Positions 20,761 through 31,648 of a DNA stretch of 64,000 nt are shown piece after piece (position 1 is the first letter of the stretch; the number at the start of each line of letters is the position of its first letter). The notes under the pieces are model-generated. The model saw nothing but the letters and a program-made list of their open reading frames with translations. It had not been told where the DNA came from and did no database searches. Source of the stretch: Entoloma clypeatum (lineage: Eukaryota > Basidiomycota > Agaricomycetes > Agaricales > Entolomataceae); contig OY751491.1 of the NCBI GenBank assembly GCA_963565915.1, positions 4,898,001 to 4,962,000 of the forward strand, read 5' to 3'. The translations under genes were made by a program, and so were the position numbers.

Positions 20761-21578
20761 CTTTATTTTATCTCATGTTTTTCACAGAAATATATATGTT
20801 TGTGGGCATAACATACTATATTAGGAAGGAGGGGGTGGGGGGGGGGGTCTAGCAAGGCCGAAAAAAAAAGTCCGACGTGTGTTGCTGTAGTCGCGTTCCG
20901 ACACCCCCTTGGATATCTCGCAATCGAGGAGAAAGGATGATGGGAGATTGCAAATGTTGAATCGAAGGTCAGACTTCATGATGTCTAAGCAAGAGTGGGT
21001 GAGACAAGTGTGGTGTAGTGCTGGGTGAGAAACACAGATGTTAAAAACATCGGAGTTTTTCACGCTTTTTTAACATGTTTTTAACATTTTTAACATCGGG
21101 GTTGGCAAAAGTACCATGTGAAAAATGTGAAAATTTAATGGTGTGCGGTAGCATGCCTGGGACGGATGAGCTCGTCTTGAGCTGCAATTTTGGGTGCAGA
21201 AACCTTGCTCATCATGCTTTCCTCTGAACGAGCAAGATTCTTCTCGAGGCTTATCAAGACTTCATCAAAACCAATGCTGCTGAGCTCATTGATCTCCTCA
21301 ACCTCGTGGAGCATACAATTCCGGATGGCAGTAGTCAGAAAAGGAAAGACTGGGACATACATATGGGCTGCTTATGTGATGTGTGGCAGCATCGCACCGA
21401 AGGGGAAGACATGTCATGGCCTGCCGTATGTCTGATTTCATAATTGATAGAAGGTTCAATGTGGACACTGAGTATTTAATCCTAGCCGCCTGGGATATTG
21501 AATGATGAGATCAGGGAAGCAAGGCCGGCATGTCCAAGTTTGGTGGACGAGTTGACAGGAAAGGATCATTGACAAGCC

Positions 21579-22562
21579 TTGAGAGTAGAGAGAAAGGCTC
21601 AGTTAGAAGGTGCAAAGGGAGTGGGACCAGCACGTCAGAAGCAGGGATCCAAGGGTGGACGCAATCGGATTGCTCTCGTTGATGCCTTGGTTATTGAGGA
21701 GATCATAGTTTGCGAAGGCAGTGGCAAGAAACTCATGACCTACTGCATTGCATGCGACAAGGATAGGGTTGGGCGAGATAGCGCGCGAATATTTCAACAT
21801 GCGACACTGTTATGCTTAACAAACCGTTCCAAGGTTCGGGCAGAGTATGCAGGAAAGTGGAAAGGCGAAGAGCAATGTGATTGCTAAATCTAGGGAATCT
21901 ACTACAGTACAAGAGGTTTATATAGGTACTGACTATAGGCGGTAGTGGATGAGTCAGTACTGCGGAAGGCAGTGCGCATGAGTAAGGCGACTGCGGAAGG
22001 CTATGCACAGTGAGTAAGCTGACTGTGGAAAGTGAGTCAGCGCGGGAGCGAAGTATACTAAAGGGGATGACAAAGTAATGTAATGAGTCAGACTGGGAAT
22101 TGAAGGTTGTGAAAGTAGACATTGGACATAGTGAGTTCGTAAGAAGGCGCCGAGTCGGGCCGATAAGTAAAAGATATGATGTGGTCCTCATACCGTAGAG
22201 TCCGTAACAGACACAGTGCAATGTAAGTTCCTAAGATGATTTTAAGGAGATCGTTAAATCCTAAGAGATTATTTTCCTAGAAATTGAAAAGTCAGTGGGC
22301 CTCATTGTACAAAGAGGCCTGTGACGAACTTGCAAAAAAGTCGAACACCACCACCATTGAGACGGGCAATACTAAGCTTCTCCCCAAAGTACGCAAACCA
22401 AAGGAGGAGAAGACGGTAGAGCGCACAGGTACCGTCCTCGAGTTTTTCAACACGGCGAAAGTGTCGCAGGCTCAGCAGGGTCATATCAATTTCGGAGCTC
22501 TCCCTAAGCCAGCTGGGCCAGTTGGTTGTCACGATGACTGGGATGTCACTGATTTCTGTTAA
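21579..22562 (+). pseudogene. N-terminal transposase fragment with BED-like finger, split by a solo LTR
   Basis: Open frame with LMTYCIACDKDRVGRDSARIFQHAT (C-x2-C…H, BED-like). It is interrupted at 21808 by the solo LTR and resumes after 22214, where an intron of about 60 bp (donor gtaagttcct, acceptor ttcctag) joins it to KSQWASLYKEACDELAKKS. It runs to TAA at 22560-22562. The region normally followed by the DDE and dimerisation domains is absent. The true start is unclear. Confidence 0.5.
21808..22209 (-). repeat. Solo LTR, long form of the Gypsy-A family (402 bp)
   Basis: Plus-strand ends are TGTTATGCTTAAC and GAGTCCGTAACA. It is flanked by GACAC at 21803-21807 and 22210-22214. It is nearly the same as the LTR at 31214-31614. 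It inserted into the hAT coding region and then recombined to a solo LTR. Confidence 0.9.
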
Positions 22563-24663
22563 ACAACTACTTAGCTGTCGTTACAGTCCAATATACTTGC
22601 CCTCTGTATTGAAAACTGGCTTGAAACTGGCCTTACGAAAATTTGATTATGTAAGAGGTTTTTCACTGTTTTTAACGATGTGAAAAACGCCTCACATCGG
22701 GGGTCCTGCAATCTCACGTTTCACACATCCGGGGAAACCAATCTCACCCAGCACTAGTGTGGTGAGCAGCTTCATTACAATACATGTCAATGTCCGCGAT
22801 CCGGTCAAGCCCACTGATGCCGGAGGAAAGAGAGACCTTGAATTTTGAACGTGCCTGAGTAAACACGAAGTCGGGAAATGATGCATGGTACCAGAGGACT
22901 CGGTCGTCTTTGATGTAAAGAACTGCATGGAGATCGTCAACAACCACCTTGGCTTTGTCCCAAGAGTCAGCGACGAGTCTCCCAGCAACTGAGGTAGAGA
23001 CACGTTCCTTTGTGCAAAGGAAGGTATGGAGGATATTCAGGCGATCACGAAACATGTTCCTCTTGAGTTTGCAGAAAGCGGCCCACAGGATTTGCCGGTA
23101 TAAGGAGTCGATGAGTGACGGCGTGTCATCATGATCACTCCCGGGCATGGGTGATATATCGTCGTCCAGCTCGCCCATTAGGTCGAGCTGTTCTCCTCTG
23201 GTCATGTTGGGACGTGGGCAGATATATCTCACCGCTGTTGCCGCATAGATGAACAGACCGTCTGCCTTTTGGACAAGATTTACGAGCTTCGGCTCGTCTT
23301 TGAGCGCTGGTAGCTTGGCCTTCAGGTACTTCGCAATGTCAGCCTCGACGGTGTCCGTAGGCACATTAAAGAGATGACAGACAGCCTCGGACACAAGGGA
23401 TGAACAGAGTTTGGCGAGCTCTGGGTCTGGTCGGCTAGTAACCAGGAACTTGAGGCCCCGCAAGTGACCTTTGTCGATCGTCTTCAACAGGTCTCGCAGA
23501 AAGGCTAAACCACCCTGACTCTCAACCTCATCCAGCGCATCAACAACGATAAGATAAGGCGGGAGTTCGGCAGGGCGTTCGTTGGTGGACTGTTTCCAAG
23601 GGTCGACAAGGAGGTCCTTCATCTGCTTGTCAAGGACATCGACTGAGTCAAACGTGTTCGCCCGAAGTAAGGCGTGGGCGTAGGATCTAGAACGACGAGC
23701 GAGCTGATATACAATCGTGGGGATGATATTCTTCCGCCGCCTCGTCTCTTCGAATTGTCGCGAGCAGAAGAAGTTCGCACCCAAGAGACCTGCCAAGTTC
23801 AAATCGCTATCTGTCGAGTCGACATCCTTCTCATCTTCATCCCCTGCCATCTCGTCGTCGAAGTGGTCTGCTACTGTACATGCAATGGTCGACTTTCCTG
23901 AGCCTGCTTGGCCTGTCAACCAGAAAACGCGAGGGCTCTCCGACGCGGAATCCATTGCCCATTCGTATACACGATGAAGTATCTCGACGCGCGTGCCCTT
24001 TGTGCATGGTTCGCGAGTTAATGTTCCTGTCTCTCCCAGATCAGCATTGTACGGCGCCTTCCGAGACCGAGGCCAGCTATCGAGGCGTAGTTGCTGATCC
24101 TGATCGTTAGTACATACCGCCTTTGAAACTCTGCTACGCATACCGAGAGGGACTCCTGTATTTTGTGCGTGCTCCTCTCGTTGCTCATAGCGATGTCGAG
24201 CTGGAAAAAACGGATGTGCGGTATCATACACCATACACCTGATCCACGTACGTGAAAGTTCTTGGTACACTCGTCAATCCTTTTGAAGCTTGCTTCGATC
24301 ATCTTCTGGTCTTCTTCGTGGTCCAATATCTTGATCCATGTTGATCTTGACGACATCTCGATGAGTGTGGCGGCTTCTGCAATCACCTGTCTACAGGAAA
24401 TCAGGTTCCTCGCAAGACATACAGTGCGTTGAAGGGAGCCTGCAGACGGTTGCGGGAGACGTTGGGCAGGGGGCAGTAACATCGGTGATCAGATCCCTCG
24501 CATTCGATGTTGACCAGCCAGAGAAGAACTTTGAGCGGATTTTGCATCCAAGCTTCTTGGATTTGTCCCTCAACGAGAATAGCGCCTCGCCTTGGGGCGC
24601 GGACATGAGAGTAGGAGATCCGGGCGCGTAAACAACAATCAACAAATGGGCTTTCTTTCAGAC

Positions 24664-25100
24664 CCACGTACCCACCTAATCGACAGTTTTTTCTACTAGG
24701 CATGGCCCCTCAGCCCCGCATTCGGCGCAGTCCTATGACACGTCGTCGCTTCACTGTCCGCTGCGACGATGAATGCGATGCGATATTTCGCAGGGGAACA
24801 TGGGCGGATGGTGGCTAGATAAGAAGCCGAGGTGAAGCACCAGGGCTCGTTTAAGCCGCTATATGCGTATGGTCTGTGCTCGTGTTCATCCTCGACTTCG
24901 TTTCCTCATGGCTTCCTCAGGCAGGTTACCGAGGATTTGTTCCGACACACAGGCTGCTGGGGTACATCTTTCGTCACTCGTCTGTCATCGCTAACGTGCA
25001 GTATATGGGAGTGTTCCTGTCCGGATGGTGCGTTTTGGAAGAGAAGATTGGTCGGGGAAGTGGTGGAGGAGTGTTCGCTGTGGACTCATCGATCTAAAAC
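24664..25100 (+). pseudogene. Inverted partial copy of the GPI11 3' end
   Basis: Matches 27570-27960 in reverse orientation with many substitutions. It begins in the last GPI11 intron (acceptor ctactag), then encodes A-W-P-L-S-P-A-F-G-A-V-L, where the frame meets a stop. It continues through the old stop region and the flank (shared CTCGTTTAAGCCGCTATATG and CGCTAACGTGCAG blocks). It lies just upstream of the NLR start, which it may have supplied with promoter DNA. Confidence 0.75.
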
Positions 25101-25993
25101 CAACTTTGACTACACATCTGTTCGTCGCAACGATTTCAAAGCATGGAACCCAGACCGTATCCATCTCGCGAAGCTCAACCTACTGATCTGCAATGGGAGT
25201 TCCGTCGCCGCAGTCCACCCTGCCTCGAGTCACATCTCCACTCTCTTCACCATCACTCAATGTACCACAGTATCCTCACTGTTGGATCCTCGGAAAGTAC
25301 CACAGAATCTCTGACTAGCCAAGAGCAGGGTGAAAAAGCGAGGCATCGAAACCACCCGTGAGCGCGCCGCTTCCAAGAAACTACGAGACTGACCGTTTTG
25401 CTTTATAGCGCATCCACCTCGCAGTGCATAGCCTCTCGCCAGTCCATCTCTGTTGTCCTGCAATCGCCTAGGTTTCCTTGACATTTCCTCCGGCTTTTGC
25501 CGCTCGCGTTCTACATACGATTTACATGCCGTTTTTACATGATGAGTCTCTTTATGATGGATACGCAGGCCAGACACGCACTTCAATTCTGACAAAGTTA
25601 TGTATACCCGCGGAACCGGTTCTTCGCCCGGGCGTCGGTACGTGTTCTTAATAGTGAGCCGTCGACACAGATTCTGACTGTTTCGACACACACATGTTTC
25701 TCGCCCTTGATGGATTGGAGTCGGAGGCTGAACATTGTTTGTGAGGCATCCATGTAGCCTTTCATACAGCTCAACTAGTGCCGTGGAATTTCGCAAGATG
25801 GCGCTTTGTGAGTTGAATCTGAGAGGCGGTGGGGCATGTTAACACATCTTGGCCACCTACCACACGCCATTGCATTGTGTGCGTTTATTGAATGAACACG
25901 TGGCACACCAAACTTTGAGTAGACGCCGGCATGGCAGACACCTGCCAGTAGATTGCACTCCTCTCGAACCTCACCACCAAACAACCGTCCTCC
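25101..25993. other. Intergenic region, no gene recognised
   Basis: About 0.9 kb between the GPI11 fragment and the RING gene. Several short frames are open on both strands, but none has a domain or good splice context. The last 200 bases should contain the RING gene promoter. Confidence 0.45.
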
Positions 25994-27019
25994 ATGCCTA
26001 CCGCTCCTTCGTCTACCCGAGTAGTACCCCTCATCTGTGAAGGGGATGATAACCAGGACATACGCCACGCTGCATTTGGGGACTGCTCAATATGTCTACA
26101 TCCTCTCGAGGAGCCGGCCTGCCTTCCTTGCGGTGAGCAGCCCGAGGATAGCTTCGCCCCCTCCGATACTCCTGATGTGAGAAGGGTGCTCATGTACTAA
26201 CGGTCTTCATACATATCCATCGACAGGTCACGTCTATTGTTCTGATTGTCTACAAGCCTATGTGGACACACATCGACGTCTGGGCCCAACATCGACATGT
26301 CCGACTTGTCGGAATACGTTTTACGTCGGTGCGTAACTTAAGTCTCATTTGTGGTATTCATCAACAAAAATGTTTCACCATACATACAGGGAACCCGGAT
26401 GTCAGTCCTCGCTTGCCTGCATTGATGGGTACTGTTACTCAATGTTTATCCTTGAACAAATTAGCAATCCCTCCACTCGAATTCCATCCCTGGGGTCCGA
26501 CGCATCTACCTCGACACCTCTGGGATAACCAACCTGCGAAACGACTTCGCATCCGCCCAACGGAAAATAGCACGCCTCGAAGCAGATCGACGAGAGAGGG
26601 ATGAAAAGATGAAGAAGCCGTTGGAGGGAACTTGGAGTGTAGCAGGAGCGTTCAAGTTCTGGCAGCGAGGAAGGATTCGCAGCCTGTTGTGGGGCATACC
26701 CGCCTCGTTGTTCCTGCTCGCATTCCTCGTCTTTGCGACTTGGCATGCCATGCAGCGGGCCTCGCTGCAACTCCGTCGTCAAGTCGAGGAGAATGCAAAA
26801 ATAATAGATCTGTTGGAGAAACGGAACATGGAGATGGCCGAGGCGCACCGAAAGATTCAAAGTGGGCGGTTTGGCGCCATCCAATTGTGCCTGCTCGTCG
26901 TTATTTTCGCGACTCTCCATGTCAAGGGGACGACCATCTTGCGAGTTGGAGCAATTTCGATCAATTTAGGCTATGTCGCTGCTGCGATGGCCGTGCTCAT
27001 CTTCGTTATGAATGCATGA
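25994..27019 (+). CDS. RING-finger protein with coiled coil and C-terminal membrane segments
   Basis: Exon 1 starts at the ATG 25994 and carries C-S-I-C-L-H-P-L…C-L-P-C. An intron from 26133 to 26227 leads to G-H-V-Y-C-S-D-C … C-P-T-C-R, which completes a RING-HC finger. Two further introns (about 26328-26391 and 26431-26462) join to a V-R-R-I-Y-L-D segment. A coiled coil (DFASAQRKIARLEADRRERD) follows, then a hydrophobic stretch (GIPASLFLLAFLVFAT), a second coil (VEENAKIIDLLEKRNME) and one or two C-terminal hydrophobic stretches (LCLLVVIFATLHV; YVAAAMAVLIFVM). Stop at 27019. It is probably a membrane-anchored E3 ubiquitin ligase, perhaps in the ER. The substrate is unknown. Confidence 0.8.
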
Positions 27020-27771
27020 CGGGGAACCTTACCCACTAATCGAATCGCAAACAGGTGAGCGAGATTTTATTAATATATATTTTGACTTGACGCAATCAGA
27101 GTTGATCTGTGTTGGAGCTGCGAGATTGTCAGCATCTCTTTCTTTTCTGAGTTGTACATTGTAAATGAAAAAAATATGAGTTGCCAACGCGCCGTTTTGT
27201 GAACAGAATACCACGCCAATCAGAAGTTCACAACGGACAAGCAGAGACAAAGGACCCTAACGTCCCCTACGCCATCGCTTCCATCATCGGCGTCAAAGAA
27301 GCCACCTTACGTTCACAACCTCCTTCGTCATTCACCCCACAGCTGAGTTGGAGCAAGTGTACGTTTCTGTATTCCTTCCCCTATGCCTTCTGTTTTACGC
27401 CCCGCTTTATTGTTTTTACTTCACGCCTTGAAAGAGATATAGATCCATGGAATGGGGGAATTGGGAGGACGGGAATTAGACTGATAATGTACAACGAATT
27501 GAACGAAGCAGTAGATGTGGAAATCATGCCTTGTATACTCAAATTATTAAGGTCAGTTTTAGATTGATGACGCATATACACACCGAACACTCCTTCACTA
27601 CATGCACAGTTCCATATGCTGCATGTTAGCGATTACTGAAAAGTGACGAAAGCCGGGATGTATACCAGCGGCGCGTGTGTCAGAATAAATCCTGACGTTC
27701 GCCTGCCTGAGGATGTCACAAACGCGAGCATAGACCATACGCATATAGCGGCTTAAACGAGGCGCGGTACT
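27020..27771. other. Intergenic region between convergent genes
   Basis: 3' flanks of the RING gene and of GPI11. The right half (27570-27771) is the parent of the inverted copy at 24664-25100. A short plus frame near 27240-27360 (…DPNVPYAIASIIGVKEATLR…) has coding-like composition but no domain, start or splice partner that I can defend. Confidence 0.45.
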
Positions 27772-28914
27772 TCAGCTCGTCTTCTTATCTAGGCCGACTA
27801 TCCGTAGGTGTTCCTCTGCGAGATAGCAGGTCGCATTCACCGTCACAGCGGACAGTGAAGCGACGATGTGTCCTAAGACTGCGCCGAATGCGGGGGTGAG
27901 AGGCCATGCCTGGGACAAAGAAATCGTCGATTAGATAGGTGCGTAGGAATGGAAGGAAGGAAGGGATGAAGGGGTGGACGAACGAACAAACCTGCCATGG
28001 CCGGTCCCAGCCCAGCGCGATGGGAATGACGCCGAGCCAGCATCCAAGGAATGTACCGATGGCGGGGTAGACTAGTGCCCGTTCGATGGGGGTGCGTAGC
28101 CTGGATTCGGAATTATTAGATGGAGGGGTTGTAGGGTGAGGAGACGTACGAGAACTCGGCAAAGAGGCGGGCCCAGGTCATGCGTGTGACGACGGCTCGG
28201 GCGTCCGTGGAAAGCGGAGCTGGAGCGCCGATGGTGAGGGAGGGGGTGTAGACGGTGAGGAGGGACAGCAGGAGAGCGAGGAGGTATGTTTGGGGGACGT
28301 GGCTGAAAGGAGGGGGTTTCATGAGCAAATGAATCAATGAGACGGTGTGGGAATCGGCGTACCTGGCGATGGGCGCACCGAAGAGGACCAGGACGACGTG
28401 AAATGCGAGAGACACGATGAGCGTCGTCATCCAGGCGCTCATCATCGCCTACACAAATGTACACATCAGAATCGAATGGCGTGTGGGCCAGGGGACATAC
28501 AATTATCTTCCCCCTCGTCTCCTTCTCCTCTCTCCTCGAGTGATAATCGACCCACCAGCCCCTCACCCACGCGCCCCAACACACCTGCAGCACCCCCATC
28601 CCCGCACACAAGCACCCTACTGTCACCAACGGGCTCCGTGTCAGCGCCTCCAGGAATGGGTGCTGTGGCCTGTCTCGTGATGTCTGCGTTGCGAGATCTA
28701 CATAGGGGGATGTGAGTTCGACGAGAGGGGGCGTCTGCGGGAGGAAGAGGGCGGTAAATGCGAGGAGGGCGGTGTACACGCCGACGAGGGAGGTATATTG
28801 CGCAAGGGGGAAAAACGGAGCGGGCGGGGGGAGGGGAAGGGTGTTTGAAATGGATCTGGAGGGTGTAGAGGATGGGGGAGGAGTGGATTGGGCTCTGGGC
28901 TTGTCCTTGGCCAT
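27772..28914 (-). CDS. GPI11: GPI-anchor biosynthesis protein PIG-F/GPI11
   Basis: Five exons (28914-28501, 28448-28363, 28302-28150, 28100-27992, 27909-27772) close to 299 residues. After a Pro/Ser-rich N-terminus come several hydrophobic helices (TSLVGVYTALLAFTALFL; WMTTLIVSLAFHVVLVLFGAP; YLLALLLSLLTVY) and the family signature near the end, W-P-L-T-P-A-F-G-A-V-L-G. PIG-F/GPI11 works in the ER membrane with PIG-O and PIG-G/GPI7 to add ethanolamine phosphate to the GPI precursor. The five introns-to-exon junctions are all GT-AG. The neighbouring genes give no operon-like link. The last exon and its flank were copied in inverted form to 24664-25100. Confidence 0.88.
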
Positions 28915-30862
28915 GGTGGAATGCGATCAAGATTTCGTTCACGTGACAAAGACGCGTCGCCTTGCATGCGACCTCCCTACCTACTGCCCGCCGCAAGCTC
29001 AAGTTGAGGTCGAGTCCCCTCGATCGTGAGTCCCTCGCAAGTCCCTCTGGATGACAAGGCTTGATGCTGTTTTCATGGCCCTCATTCGAATCGGATTTGT
29101 CATAAGTACACCAGAATCAAATCATCGTCTTCCTGCAAGCTTCCTCCTCGCAGCTCGAGTTTTTTGCGATCACACGGACAAGAATGTTGTTCTTACCCCG
29201 CATACTATCGATGACCAGGTATTTGAAACATTTTCAGTGGCAAACATATTTCTCCACGACAACCTTACCAATTTCCTCCGGGATTGTTCGGGATCGCTTG
29301 TAATTTGTCTCTTCTATAGTCCTGTAACCTTACTTTGGGAAGAAATATTGTGCTCGTGTCGTCAGAGGCTTCCCGGTGAGGGGGAGTCGAAAATTCGAGG
29401 TATTTGAAACAATCGTCACGGTATCGTCACGGTCATATTTCAGTCTCTGCAAGCATTTGACGCATCGAGCGTCCACGTTGATAATTTAGCACCCCTTACG
29501 TGATTCAAACGCCGCTTGGAAGTGTCACTCTAATGTCACTCCAAGAGCTCTTTTTTCATAGTTCGGTGTCCCCTGCTTTAACAAACACATCCTGAGACCT
29601 GGGCTCTGGGATTTGAGGTCCCCTCATATTGCCAAAGAGGCTCCGTGAACCGAACCTTAAGAGGATCTGGATAGATCTAGCTGCCATATTTACACTAGTT
29701 TTCCTCGCGAAAAATCACCAAATTGCCTCTCAAGCAGGCTCTCTTCAATTTCCCTGCTCAAAAACTTGGGGATCCAGTATTATGATATAAAGGATGATGT
29801 GTGCCAAACCCTGGAGGTAGAAGTGGAATGTGGAAGGAGGTAGTTGAGATTTTCAAATACTGTTTGTGTTTCAAATACCTGGTCACTGATAGTATATTTG
29901 AGGGAGTGGTTAGAAACCTAAATATGGATTCTAAACCAGTTAAGCGAGGTTAGCCGAGATCACGCTTGCCAAATGGGTCGCATCTGTCATTGGACTTTGA
30001 ACTGCACCCTCTTCTAGACTTTTAATCTGGAACACATGCCCCCCCCCTCATCTAGTTCAAATTCTATGTTTCTAAAACTTTGTCGGCATATTCATTGCCT
30101 GCAACCCCAGTTCCTGATCTCGCTCCTGATGGCAATGCTCGACATTCCCTATTGTCGACAGCTAAAGCCCGTTCCAATGTCCGTAGTAGGTCTCATATGA
30201 CACAGAAAATACTTATAGCACCTTAAAATGATCTTCCTTAGCCAGAAACCCATCCTACATTCGGCCTGTATGCTTCAATGACCCTGCTAAGCCCCGTGTC
30301 AGGACTCTTCGACCAGATGCGCTATTAAAAAAATGTGTGCAATGAGTACATACTATCTATAAAATGGTTTCTCGATACTCAACAAGTTGAGAAATGTCAT
30401 AAACCCCCTACAGACATGCTTCATCACTCCGGAACTGTTAACACATGATCTCAGTGAAATGGCACAACAATTTTGCAGGATTTATTGGCCTTGACAAAAA
30501 AAGTGTTTATGGTTTGGAAACCTAGACCTATATTATTTAGACTCCGCTCGCTTATCAATTTAGAAAATAATCTAGGATTCTAAACCTTATGGGAAGTCAT
30601 CCAGTAACACTATGCACTACACTAAACTACATCAGTAAACCCTGATTTTTCCCATAGCCTGTCATAGCACCCTGATCTAGCTGACAGCACCCATAGCAAC
30701 CCACCTTAGCCAAGAGCAACCCATATCATGCATAGTGTGAACAGTATCACAGTGTGCCTAGACTGCTAGTTCTATAGTGTCCATAGTGCAATAACTCACA
30801 GAAACTTAGTTCTGACCAAGTCCATGGCATCACATTGGACATCAGTTGAAATATCAACACAG
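28915..30862. other. Gene-free, AT-rich stretch
   Basis: About 1.9 kb. The first 130 bases are the GPI11 promoter side. A frame at 29051-29407 is open for 118 codons but has no recognisable feature. From 29400 on the DNA is AT-rich with dense stops in all frames. It looks like old decayed sequence. No tRNA or repeat array was seen. Confidence 0.5.
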
Positions 30863-31180
30863 TGTTGAGGCGACGCTAAGTCAAACAACATCGCGAGCCC
30901 AAACTTAGGAACTTAGAGTGAGGAACATGGAAAGATGAAGAAGGGGCTGTATTGCCAAGAGACCCAGCAGGAATCTCAAGAGAACAAGCTATTGAATACA
31001 AGTGAAAGTACCCTACTTATATATGTAAATACCATGAGGCTGCGTTGAGGCAGCGTTATGCTGTGTGACTCCGGATCCTTTGCATCCTGCTGCGTGACTC
31101 CGATAAGATGTCCTCATGTACAATACGATGTAGATAAGATAAGATAAGATAAAGTGCAAAGTGAAAATATGATCATAACA
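30863..31180 (-). repeat. Solo LTR related to Gypsy-B (318 bp)
   Basis: On the plus strand it starts TGTTGAGGCGACGCTAAG and ends GATCATAACA. It is flanked by CACAG at 30858-30862 and 31181-31185. Its complement aligns along its length with the Gypsy-B LTRs, including the TCTTATC runs, a TATATAAG box and the CTTGAGATTCC block, but with many differences and a roughly 30-bp insertion. It is an older relative. Confidence 0.88.
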
Positions 31181-31213
31181 CACAGTGTATTATATTTATG
31201 CAAGAATTAGAAT

Positions 31214-31614
31214 TGTTATGCTTAACAAACCGTTCCAAGGTTCGGGCAGAGTATGCAGGAAGTGGAAAGGCGAAGAGCAAAGTGATTGCTAAATCTAAGG
31301 AATCTACTATAGTACAAGAGGTTTATATAGGTACTGACTATAGGCGGTAGCGGATGAGTCAGTACTGCGGAAGGCAGTGCACATGAGTAAGGCGACTGCG
31401 GAAGGCTATGTACAGTGAGTAAGCTGACTGCGGAAAGCGAGTCAGCGTGGGAGCGAAGTATACTAAAGGGGATGACGAAGTAATGTAATGAGTCAGACTG
31501 GGAATCGAAGGTTGCGAAAGTAGATATTAGACATAGTGAGTTCGTAAGAGGGCGCCGAGTCGGGCCGATAAGTAAAAGATATGACGTGGTCCTCATACCG
31601 TAGAGTCCGTAACA
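31214..31614 (-). repeat. 3' LTR of Gypsy-A copy 1 (401 bp)
   Basis: Plus-strand ends are TGTTATGCTTAAC and GAGTCCGTAACA, the same form as the solo LTR at 21808-22209 and 145 bp longer than the LTRs of copy 2. Confidence 0.88.
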
Positions 31615-31648
31615 TGTTCCCCTCTCCAAGCTCTGTGTCCTCACAGAG

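Larger units (their letters stand above)
18662..20911. mobile_element. Outer non-autonomous TIR element in the NLR, 8-bp target duplication
   Basis: Both tips read CAAGGGGGTGTCGGAACGCG inwards. It is flanked by GATATCTC at 18654-18661 and 20912-20919. Its left end (type A, about 120 bp) and right end (type B, about 140 bp) share only the tip and a CAACACACGT block. Excluding the inserted relative (18860-20308) and one target copy, the outer element is only about 0.8 kb, so it cannot encode a transposase. An 8-bp duplication fits hAT, P or KDZ-type DNA transposons; the family is not fixed here. Confidence 0.85.
21016..22756 (+). mobile_element. hAT-like DNA transposon, non-autonomous, in the NLR
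   Basis: The tips are TAGTGCTGGGTGAGA and its complement (15 bp), flanked by the 8-bp duplication GTGTGGTG (21008-21015 and 22757-22764). TTTTTAACA repeats lie just inside both ends, as subterminal repeats often do in hAT elements. It is 1,741 bp long, of which 407 bp are a later solo LTR with its target copy. Only the N-terminal transposase part is present. Confidence 0.85.
16713..24606 (-). pseudogene. NACHT-WD40 NLR (STAND NTPase), interrupted by transposons
   Basis: One immune-receptor-like gene in three pieces on the minus strand: 24606-22757, 21015-20912 and 18661-16713. The start is the ATG at 24604-24606 (MSAPQGEALFSLRD). After a helical N-terminal region and introns near 24250 and 24160 comes a NACHT domain with Walker A G-Q-A-G-S-G-K-S-T and Walker B LIVVDALDE, then a winged-helix-like segment. 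The middle piece bridges …EAAHHT to …LLDCEIS, and the last piece resumes at DLNRRVNENISEALRYSC. A 50-bp intron (18372-18421) precedes about nine WD40 repeats and the usual tail (LMWIPPD … LIIS). A hAT-like element splits it at target GTGTGGTG, and a nested pair at GATATCTC. Removing each restores the frame. No other stop is seen, so loss is recent. In fungi such proteins act in non-self recognition and cell death. Confidence 0.88.

Noticed and set aside
19809..20852. 347-codon plus-strand frame across the nested elements
   Set aside because: It crosses the inner element's end, a target duplication and the outer element's body, and ends in the type B terminus. It cannot be one gene.
27181..27567. 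Open frame between RING gene and GPI11
   Set aside because: The right part is GPI11 3' flank that also occurs in the inverted copy. The left part has no start or splice context that I can support.
29051..29407. 118-codon open frame after GPI11
   Set aside because: No domain, no splice partners, low-complexity-free but unlike known proteins; flanked by decayed AT-rich DNA.
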